Origin: Pelotomaculum sp. UBA3102
Lineage (GTDB): Bacteria > Bacillota > Desulfotomaculia > Desulfotomaculales > Pelotomaculaceae
Assembly: GCA_002365865.1 (NCBI GenBank)
Contig: DFAQ01000045.1
Span: forward strand, 961 to 18,142
Direction: 5' to 3'
DNA length: 17,182 nucleotides
Both the position numbers and the translations under genes were made by a program. Shown here one piece after another: positions 6,270 through 12,418 of the stretch (positions are counted from its first letter, which is position 1; each line of letters begins with the position of its first letter). The notes under the pieces were generated by a model that saw only the letters and a program-made list of their open reading frames with translations, had not been told where the DNA came from and ran no database searches.

Positions 6270-7469
6270 TTGCGACAGGTGCTGAACATCGCATATTACG
6301 AAAGTTTACATGTTTTTAAGGATAAAATTATCCTGCTGCTGATACTGCTGGTGCCCGCGCTTTACACCTTGCTTTTCGGCGCGGTTTATTTTTCGGCGGT
6401 CCTGACCGACATCCCCCTGGCCGTGGTGGACCTGGACCGCTCCGGGCTGAGCCGGGAGGTGGTTGCAGCCTTTAAAAACAGTCCCAAGTTTAAGGTGACC
6501 GGGGAGATCAGCACCTACGAAGGCCTGCAGGAAGGCATGAAAACGGGCGCCGTCCGGGCAGGCGTGGTGATACCGGAAAATTTTGAAAAAAAGGCGCTGC
6601 TGCGCCGCGGCACGGAGGTGCTGACGGTCTACGACGCCTCCAACCTGATCTGGGGCTACAATACCAGAAAGTACGCCCTGGAAGTAATCAACCACTTCAG
6701 TACCGGCCGCACGGCTGCTTACCTGGCCGGCCTCGGCATGACCGAACGGGAAATCAAAGGCGTCCTGGACACGGTGTCCTGCAATCTGGACGTGTGGTAC
6801 AACCCCACCTACAGTTACACCACGTATCTTTTCTTGGGCCTGGTGATGATGATCATTCACCAAATCTGCCTTTTGGGTGTAAGCCTGACGGTAACCAGGG
6901 AAAAGGACCGGAACAGCTGGATGCAATACATCGGCGCCGCGCTGCCGCGGTGGAAGATTTTTCTGGGCAAGTGCCTGCCTTATTTGGTGATCAACTTCTT
7001 TAATTACGTGCTTTTGTTGTGGCTGTCCGCGCGCTTGATCAACGTTAAGGCCGGGGGAAGCATGGGACTTATTGTTTTGCTGGGGCTCCTTTACGGCGTG
7101 ATTATTACTTCAGCCGGATTTTATTTTTCGGCCCGGGCCCCGAATTCCCTGCAGGTCACCAGGTACGTAATGCTGCTTTCCGTTCCTTTATTTATTATCT
7201 CAGGCTACACCTGGCCGATGACCCATATTCCCGGTTTCGTGGAGGGTCCGGCCCGTCTTCTCCCCTACACCTGGATGGCGGAGGCCATAAGGACGGTCAC
7301 GGTCAAGAACCTGGGATTTGGCTATGTCCGGGGCGCCATCCTGGCTCTTTCCGCCCTGTCCGTGCTGTCGGTGTTGCTTGCCGTTAACTTCGACCGGCGC
7401 AGAAAACCTCCCCGGGCAGGCGGTCCGGTAATAAACAGCGGGTCCGGCTACCCGCAGGAAGGGCCTTAA
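6270..7469 (+). CDS. ABC-2 type permease, second of two paralogues
   Basis: Second membrane subunit of the exporter, 399 residues, with the same plan as the first: one N-terminal membrane segment, an extracytoplasmic domain containing DIPLAVVDLDRSGLSREV, and five or so C-terminal segments with IISGYTWPMTHIPGF. I choose TTG 6270, seven nt after GGGAGG, because the protein from there aligns with the start of the first permease; the open frame back to GTG 6207 only translates the repeat. The tail after the last membrane segment is basic and Pro/Gly-rich. The gene ends five nt from the convergent spoIID. Confidence 0.9.
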   Translation: MRQVLNIAYYESLHVFKDKIILLLILLVPALYTLLFGAVYFSAVLTDIPLAVVDLDRSGLSREVVAAFKNSPKFKVTGEISTYEGLQEGMKTGAVRAGVVIPENFEKKALLRRGTEVLTVYDASNLIWGYNTRKYALEVINHFSTGRTAAYLAGLGMTEREIKGVLDTVSCNLDVWYNPTYSYTTYLFLGLVMMIIHQICLLGVSLTVTREKDRNSWMQYIGAALPRWKIFLGKCLPYLVINFFNYVLLLWLSARLINVKAGGSMGLIVLLGLLYGVIITSAGFYFSARAPNSLQVTRYVMLLSVPLFIISGYTWPMTHIPGFVEGPARLLPYTWMAEAIRTVTVKNLGFGYVRGAILALSALSVLSVLLAVNFDRRRKPPRAGGPVINSGSGYPQEGP

Positions 7470-7474
7470 TTAAT

Positions 7475-8446
7475 TTATCGGTCAGCAGCACCGGTATTGG
7501 TTATTGCCACCCCCCGGTAATAATGGCGCAGGATTGTCCGGTAATCGTAACCGTGCGCGGCCAGCCCCTTGGCTCCGTACTGGCAGAGACCCACCCCGTG
7601 CCCGTAGCCGGTGGTGGTAAAAGCAATTTGGTCTCCCTTTACCTTCCAGTTGAAGTTGGTTGAACGCAGCCCCAGCCGGTCCCGCACCACCACGGCAGGG
7701 ATTTTTTCAGCCCCGGCAAGCAGGGTTTTCGGCCGGCCACCGGCTGTCTTTTCAGCCACCTTGAGAACGGGAGAAATTTTACTGCCTCCGGAGGCCGGGG
7801 CGACAGTAAAATTTATACCCAGGGCTTTCTCTACCTGCAACAGGCTGAATGATACCGTCCTAACCGGCTGCGGCGCGGCGTCATAGGGACAGGGCACGCT
7901 GTGCAGGTAAGGAAAGTCGAACTTCCACACGTCCCCGGCACTTTCAGTTCTGCCGCCGCAGGAGGCATGGTAGACCGCTTCAATAAGCTTGCCCCCGTAA
8001 GTAAGCACCTCTCCCCTGGTGGCATGCACCGCCCGCTTTATCTTATAATAATACTTGTAATAGGCGATAGTCCCCCACCGTTTTTTTAATTCTTCCCTGG
8101 ACAGCCAAGCCTGGCCGTGCCGGTGGTCGTCTCAAAGATCGGCACCCGGGTGCTCGGGATTGGCCACACCGCCGGCCGTAAGGCGTTTCACCGCGTAGGT
8201 CCTAGCGGCCACTGCCTGGGCTTTCAAGGCTTCCTCGGGAAATTCGGCCGGCATTTCCGCGGCCACGACCCCTACCAGATAGTCTTCCAACGGCAGGGTT
8301 TTAATTTTATCTTCCCGGTGAAGGTAAAGCCGGACCGTGTCTGTACCGGGAAACAACCCGCCGGGAGCCTGCCTGGATTTAAATTGAGGCAGGCTTAAAA
8401 TCAGGGCCGCGGCAATAAGCGTTAATCCAAGCATAAGCCGGCGCAA
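7475..8446 (-). CDS. spoIID: Stage II sporulation protein SpoIID with one in-frame TGA (candidate selenocysteine or pseudogene)
   Basis: A membrane-anchored lytic transglycosylase that degrades peptidoglycan at the engulfing septum together with SpoIIM and SpoIIP. The frame runs 323 codons from TTG 8446 (seven nt after GGAGGGAGG) with an N-terminal membrane anchor (about 4-20). The catalytic-type Glu (E64) sits in VVAAEMPAEFPEEALKAQAV, and the C-terminal half has HASCGGRTESAGDVW and GYGHGVGLCQYGAKGL. The frame is continuous except for TGA at codon 105 (8134-8132), between HPGADL and DDHRHGQAWLS. Clostridial relatives, as I recall them, have Cys there and a second Cys six residues later; here the second is Gly111. 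No frameshift is needed. Read conventionally the product is a 104-residue fragment, plus a possible restart at GTG 8029. A sigma-E-like promoter is kept. Identity is certain; functional state is open. Confidence 0.88.
8096..8123 (-). promoter_or_regulatory. SECIS-like hairpin just downstream of the spoIID TGA
   Basis: In the mRNA seven consecutive pairs ACGGCCA / UGGCUGU (8118-8112 with 8107-8101, one G-U) enclose a GGCU loop. The stem is extended by G8120-C8099, C8122-G8097 and C8123-G8096 across single mismatches. The loop begins 21 nt after the TGA and opens with GG, within the range described for bacterial SECIS elements. Part of the pairing comes simply from the codons for the conserved Gln-Ala-Trp, so it could be coincidental. 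Confidence 0.35.
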
Positions 8447-8487
8447 AGAAAAGCCTCCCTCCGGGTAAATTTGTTTATCCGATACTC

Positions 8488-8518
8488 TATGTATAGTTGC
8501 CCGGCCAGGTAAATATTA
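8488..8518 (-). promoter_or_regulatory. Candidate sigma-E promoter of spoIID
   Basis: On the - strand TAATATT (8518-8512) is a perfect match to the sigma-E -35 consensus KMATATT. After 16 nt, TATACATA (8495-8488) keeps the ATACA core of the -10. The spacing is one nt longer than usual. spoIID is a classical sigma-E gene. The predicted leader to TTG 8446 is about 35 nt. Confidence 0.5.
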
Positions 8519-8541
8519 CCTTAAGAATAAGCTGTAATTTT

Positions 8542-8572
8542 CTCCCAAAAGGTACCGGTTCCTTTATGGGAG
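8542..8572. repeat. Degenerate copy of the 33-nt palindrome
   Basis: CTCCCAAAAGG at the left and TGGGAG at the right form an imperfect inverted repeat with three internal mismatches. The repeat and its trailing GGAA match the element at 6196-6230. It lies in the 146-nt gap between spoIID and ywmB, where B. subtilis has murAA. No T-tract follows on either strand. Confidence 0.65.
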
Positions 8573-8592
8573 GAAATGGTAGTAAACTCCTG

Positions 8593-9468
8593 CTAGTACT
8601 CAGTAAAGATCAGCGGCGAGGCGGCGTACACGTAGGTGACGTGCTCCCCGGGGTTGCTGCGCAGCGCTACGTTTAAGTTCACTTCTTTCCCGGCGTATTT
8701 CAGGTTGTGGGAAAAGTGAGGACTGAGGCCGGTCAGGCTGACCAGGTTGTCCCGGGTGGTCCGGGTGGTCCGTTCCTGAACTGCGGCCCCGGCCAGTTCC
8801 ATCATCTTCTCGGCCTCCGCCGCCAACTCGGGACCGGTCAATTCTTTTCCTATTTTACCGGAGCAGGTCAGGGCTACCCGCCCTTTGCCGCCGTATCGCT
8901 CCAGTACCTGGTAAAATTTTTCCTGAAACCTGCCGGCCTGGATTTCGCCCGTACCGGAAACACTCAACATCAGGTGGGAGGCTTTTTGACCCTCAGGTAT
9001 ATCCAGTGCCTGTCCCAACACGGAATATACTGTACCGTCATTCAGTTGCCCCTTCAGATTTACGCCGTAGGCATAACTGTTCCGCCATTTTTCCACTTTG
9101 CGCCCGGTTTCCGGCAAGTTTAACCAGGTGGCCGCATTTTGAGCCAATTTTTCAATATTCCCCGCACTGCTACTGGTTTCGTCCACCCTAACCCAGCCGG
9201 TCAAATTTACGGTATTCAACCCGGCCCCGGATGATGCCACCAGTTCAAGCAGAAATGCTTCTTCCTTAGCCGCAGGGTCCTCCGCAAATACCGTCACCAG
9301 GGTAAAAAGCGCCAGGGAAAGGGCCAGCAGCAAAAGTGCCGCCGGTATTACCTTTCTTCCCTCACTGAAATAACCGGGCCAACGTTCCGCAGCTTTAAAA
9401 TCAACCCGTGATTTAATAAATTCGGTTAGGTCTGTGAATTTGTTTTTAAAGAAATTGTGACTGGACAT
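8593..9468 (-). CDS. ywmB: YwmB-family protein (DUF1779), membrane-anchored
   Basis: A 291-residue protein with a basic cytoplasmic N-terminus, one membrane segment (about 40-61) and a soluble extracytoplasmic domain. The domain resembles B. subtilis YwmB, whose structure has a TATA-box-binding-protein-like fold; the biological role is not established. Recognisable parts are NLTGWVRVDE, a central GTGEIQAGRFQEKFYQVLERYG and the C-terminal VNLNVALRSNPGEHVTYVYAASPLI. The call rests on these and on position between the atp operon and spoIID. It starts at ATG 9468 with GGAGGAAT and, because a strong terminator lies upstream, must have its own promoter, which I could not place. The N-terminus is longer than a plain signal peptide. 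Confidence 0.78.
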   Translation of the reverse strand: MSSHNFFKNKFTDLTEFIKSRVDFKAAERWPGYFSEGRKVIPAALLLLALSLALFTLVTVFAEDPAAKEEAFLLELVASSGAGLNTVNLTGWVRVDETSSSAGNIEKLAQNAATWLNLPETGRKVEKWRNSYAYGVNLKGQLNDGTVYSVLGQALDIPEGQKASHLMLSVSGTGEIQAGRFQEKFYQVLERYGGKGRVALTCSGKIGKELTGPELAAEAEKMMELAGAAVQERTTRTTRDNLVSLTGLSPHFSHNLKYAGKEVNLNVALRSNPGEHVTYVYAASPLIFTEY

Positions 9469-9528
9469 GAATATTCCTCCATAAAAAAGTATTCATGCCC
9501 CTATTATTACCATTAATTGCTTAATTTA

Positions 9529-9562
9529 AAAAAAAGAAAAACCGGGCTTAACGACCGGTTTT
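9529..9562 (-). terminator. Intrinsic terminator of the atp operon
   Basis: On the - strand AAAACCGG (9562-9555) pairs with CCGGTTTT (9545-9538) around a nine-nt loop, directly followed by TCTTTTTTTTT. It begins 12 nt after the atpC stop and separates the atp operon from ywmB. Confidence 0.88.
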
Positions 9563-9574
9563 AATCTCTTCAGG

Positions 9575-9979
9575 CTAATGGGCTGCCGCCTTCAGGCGCA
9601 TTATGGCCCGCTTCAAAGCAAGTTCGGCCCGGAGCAAATCAATGTCCTCCGACTTGGACGCAAGCCTTTCCTCGGCCCGCTGCTTGGCCGCCTCGGCACG
9701 CTGCACATCGATCTCTTCGACCCGCTCGGCAGCGTTGGCCAATACAGTGACCCGGTTGTCCCGGACCTCCATAAAACCGCCGGTTACAACCACCTTGGTA
9801 TATTTTTTATCCTGTTGGACCCGCATTATGCCGATATCGAGAGATGTAATTAACGGGGCGTGCTTCGGCAATATACCCAGTTCCCCTTCACTGCCTGGAG
9901 CCACCAAAAAATCTACATTCTCGCTGAAAACCTTTTTCTGAGGAGTAACGATTTCCAGCCGTTGGTTATTTTCCGACAT
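9575..9979 (-). CDS. atpC: ATP synthase F1 epsilon subunit
   Basis: Central-stalk subunit that links gamma to the c-ring and inhibits hydrolysis. The N-terminal beta-sandwich (LEIVTPQKKVFSENVDFLVAPGSEGELGILPKHAPLIT) is followed by a two-helix C-terminal domain. IDVQRA (about 90-95) fits the I(L)DxxRA motif that binds ATP in the epsilon subunits of Bacillus species, and RAELALKRAIMRL matches the second helix of the thermophilic Bacillus PS3 protein. ATP-sensing inhibition is therefore likely. I start at ATG 9979, eight nt after AGGAG, rather than GTG 9988, which overlaps that site. Length 134. It lies 18 nt after atpD and is last in the operon. Confidence 0.95.
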   Translation of the reverse strand: MSENNQRLEIVTPQKKVFSENVDFLVAPGSEGELGILPKHAPLITSLDIGIMRVQQDKKYTKVVVTGGFMEVRDNRVTVLANAAERVEEIDVQRAEAAKQRAEERLASKSEDIDLLRAELALKRAIMRLKAAAH

Positions 9980-9997
9980 ACTGCGCACTCCTCTCTA

Positions 9998-11410
9998 TTA
10001 TCCTGCTATTTTCTTGGCATTTTCAATTGCCTCATCTATACTGCCCACCAGGAGGAAAGCATCTTCCGGCAGGTCATCATGCTTACCTTCCAGGATCTCC
10101 TGGAAGCCCCGGATAGTTTCTTTAATCGGAACATATTTGCCCGGCATGTTGGTAAACGCTTCCGCAACGGTAAACGGCTGCGACAGGAATCTCTGCAGTC
10201 TCCGGGCGCGCGCAACCACTACCTTGTCGTCATCGGAAAGTTCTTCCATGCCGAGGATGGCAATAATATCCTGAAGTTCTTTATACCGCTGCAGCACCAT
10301 TTGAACGTTACGTGCCGTCTCGTAGTGCTCATTTCCGACTACCAGCGGATCGAGGATCCGCGAAGTGGAATCAAGCGGGTCCACCGCCGGGTAAATACCC
10401 AGCTCGGCAATTTGCCGGGAAAGAACGACAGTACCGTCCAGGTGGGCGAAGGTATTCGCCGGCGCCGGGTCGGTCAGGTCGTCGGCAGGCACGTAAACGG
10501 CCTGCACCGAAGTAATCGATCCTTTTTTGGTTGATGTAATCCGTTCCTGCATCTGGCCCATTTCAGTGGCCAGGGTCGGCTGATAACCCACGGCAGACGG
10601 CATCCGGCCGAGCAGCGCGGAAACCTCGGATCCGGCCTGGGTGAAACGGAAAATATTATCGATAAACAGCAGGGTGTCGGCGCCTTCCTCATCACGGAAA
10701 TATTCCGACAGACAAAGACCCGTCAGGGCCACCCTGAGACGGGCACCCGGAGGCTCGTTCATCTGGCCGAACACCATGGTAGTCTTATCCAGAACACCGG
10801 ACTCGGTCATTTCGTTATATAGGTCGTTTCCTTCACGGGTACGCTCACCTACACCGGCAAATATCGAAATACCGCCGTGCTGTTTGGCGACGTTGTTGAT
10901 AAGTTCCATAACGATAACTGTCTTCCCTACCCCGGCACCGCCGAACAAGCCGATCTTTCCGCCCTTGAGGAAGGGTACCAGCAGGTCAATAACCTTGATG
11001 CCGGTTTCCAGCATTTCCGTCACCGTGGACTGCTCTACCAGCGGGGGAGCAGGGCGGTGAATCGGGTAAATTTTCTCGCTTTCAATGGGCCCTTTGCCAT
11101 CGATCGGCTCGCCCAGGACATCAACCAACCTGCCCAGCGTGGATTTTCCGACCGGGCAGGAAATGGGAGCGCCCGTGTCCACCGCTTCCATACCGCGCAT
11201 CAGTCCGTCAGTGGCGGACATGGCAACGGTACGGACGGTATTATTGCCCAGGTGCTGGGCCACTTCCAGGGTAAGGTCAATCTTCCGGCCGAACATGTCT
11301 TCTTTGTCGCTTTTTATTTTAATCGAGTTATAAATATCAGGCACCTGGCCGGGTGGAAAACGTATGTCCACCACGACGCCGATTACCTGTACTACATGAC
11401 CAACGTTCAT
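9998..11410 (-). CDS. atpD: ATP synthase F1 beta subunit (catalytic)
   Basis: Catalytic subunit of F1, forming ATP from ADP and phosphate at three alternating sites. Walker A GGAGVGKT is at 157-164, the catalytic Glu-Arg pair GERTREGNDLY at E189-R190, and Walker B LLFID ends at D250. The C-terminal lever segment reads MEELSDDD, a mild variant of DELSEED. The length of 470 is normal. The start ATG 11410 has a GGAGGT ribosome binding site 11 nt upstream. It follows atpG by 78 nt and precedes atpC by 18 nt. Confidence 0.98.
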   Translation of the reverse strand: MNVGHVVQVIGVVVDIRFPPGQVPDIYNSIKIKSDKEDMFGRKIDLTLEVAQHLGNNTVRTVAMSATDGLMRGMEAVDTGAPISCPVGKSTLGRLVDVLGEPIDGKGPIESEKIYPIHRPAPPLVEQSTVTEMLETGIKVIDLLVPFLKGGKIGLFGGAGVGKTVIVMELINNVAKQHGGISIFAGVGERTREGNDLYNEMTESGVLDKTTMVFGQMNEPPGARLRVALTGLCLSEYFRDEEGADTLLFIDNIFRFTQAGSEVSALLGRMPSAVGYQPTLATEMGQMQERITSTKKGSITSVQAVYVPADDLTDPAPANTFAHLDGTVVLSRQIAELGIYPAVDPLDSTSRILDPLVVGNEHYETARNVQMVLQRYKELQDIIAILGMEELSDDDKVVVARARRLQRFLSQPFTVAEAFTNMPGKYVPIKETIRGFQEILEGKHDDLPEDAFLLVGSIDEAIENAKKIAG

Positions 11411-11488
11411 TCGCTTCTCTTACCTCCTTCGCCTTTGATAGGAAACTTTAAGCAGTGACAGAAAGCACCTGCCAAAAGCACGTCGAAA

Positions 11489-12367
11489 TTATTCCAGGGC
11501 CGCCGCACCGCCGACAATCTCGGAAATCTCCCTGGTAATTTGGGCCTGGCGGGCCCGGTTCAGGGACAGGGTCAGCTTGTCAATTATTTCACCAGCATTC
11601 CTTGTGGCGTTCTCCATGGCGGTCATACGGGCACTGTGCTCGCCTGCCTTTGACTCCAGCAACCCCTGGAAAACGGCGTTTTCAATATATTTCGGCAGCA
11701 GTTCGGCCAGCACCGCATCAGCGGAAGGCTCGAAAATGTAATTGATTCTTTTGGCTTCTCCGTCTTCTTTTTTAGCTTCCCCTTCTTCCTCGGGCGGTTC
11801 GGCCGGCAGCAACTTGACCACAACCGGCTTCTGTATCAGTACGTTTACAAATTGGCTGTAGATCAAGTACACCGCATCGTATTCTTCCGACGAGTAGTTT
11901 TCAATAATAAAGGAAGCTATGTCCTTGACCGTGCCGTACTTAATATCTTCACCCAGCCCGACATACTGCTTTACTATGTCATATTTATGGCGAAGGAAAA
12001 AGTCGCGGCTCTTGCGTCCAATGGTAATCAGACCGACTTCCGCGGCAGCTTCTTTTTTTATTTCCTGTACCGCCCTCCGAATTACGTTGCTGTTGAAACC
12101 GCCGCACAGTCCCCGGTCGGCCGTTATTATGACATATGCTATTTTCTTCGGCTCACGCACTGCTAAAAGCGGGTGTTTAAAATCACTGCACACCGACCCG
12201 ACCCGGCCCAGCACGCCTCTCAGACGCTTGGCATACGGGCGGGCGAACAGCACCGCATCCTGGGCCTTGCGCATTTTGGCTGCGGAGACGGCTTTCATGG
12301 CTTTGGTAATCTGCTGGGTGCTTTTGATGCTTTTAATGCGCCGCCGGAGATCTCGCAAACTTGCCAT
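11489..12367 (-). CDS. atpG: ATP synthase F1 gamma subunit
   Basis: Rotor shaft inside the alpha3beta3 ring, 292 residues. The N-terminal helix SLRDLRRRIKSIKSTQQITKAMKAVSAAKMRKAQ and the C-terminal helix MTAMENATRNAGEIIDKLTLSLNRARQAQITREISEIVGGAAAL are the family's most conserved parts and form the coiled-coil shaft. ADRGLCGGFNSN marks the globular domain. A charged stretch rich in Glu and Lys (about 194-210, AEPPEEEGEAKKEDGEAKR) is a surface insertion whose length varies in the family. The start ATG 12367 is preceded by AGGTGGTGA. Confidence 0.97.
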   Translation of the reverse strand: MASLRDLRRRIKSIKSTQQITKAMKAVSAAKMRKAQDAVLFARPYAKRLRGVLGRVGSVCSDFKHPLLAVREPKKIAYVIITADRGLCGGFNSNVIRRAVQEIKKEAAAEVGLITIGRKSRDFFLRHKYDIVKQYVGLGEDIKYGTVKDIASFIIENYSSEEYDAVYLIYSQFVNVLIQKPVVVKLLPAEPPEEEGEAKKEDGEAKRINYIFEPSADAVLAELLPKYIENAVFQGLLESKAGEHSARMTAMENATRNAGEIIDKLTLSLNRARQAQITREISEIVGGAAALE

Positions 12368-12418
12368 TTACGTTTTCACCACCTTTTAATTCGGCAGTTC
12401 ACAGTCAGTTATTAACAA

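Noticed and set aside
7475..8446. Frameshift as the cause of the split spoIID
   Set aside because: Both halves are in the same frame (8446 to 8029 is 139 codons), and the sequence between translates to expected SpoIID residues (DDHRHGQAWLSREELKKRWG), so only the TGA interrupts it.
8748..8772. Short tandem repeat (GGGTGGTCC twice) within ywmB
   Set aside because: It encodes a repeated Arg-Thr-Thr in a normal coding context; too short to be a meaningful element.
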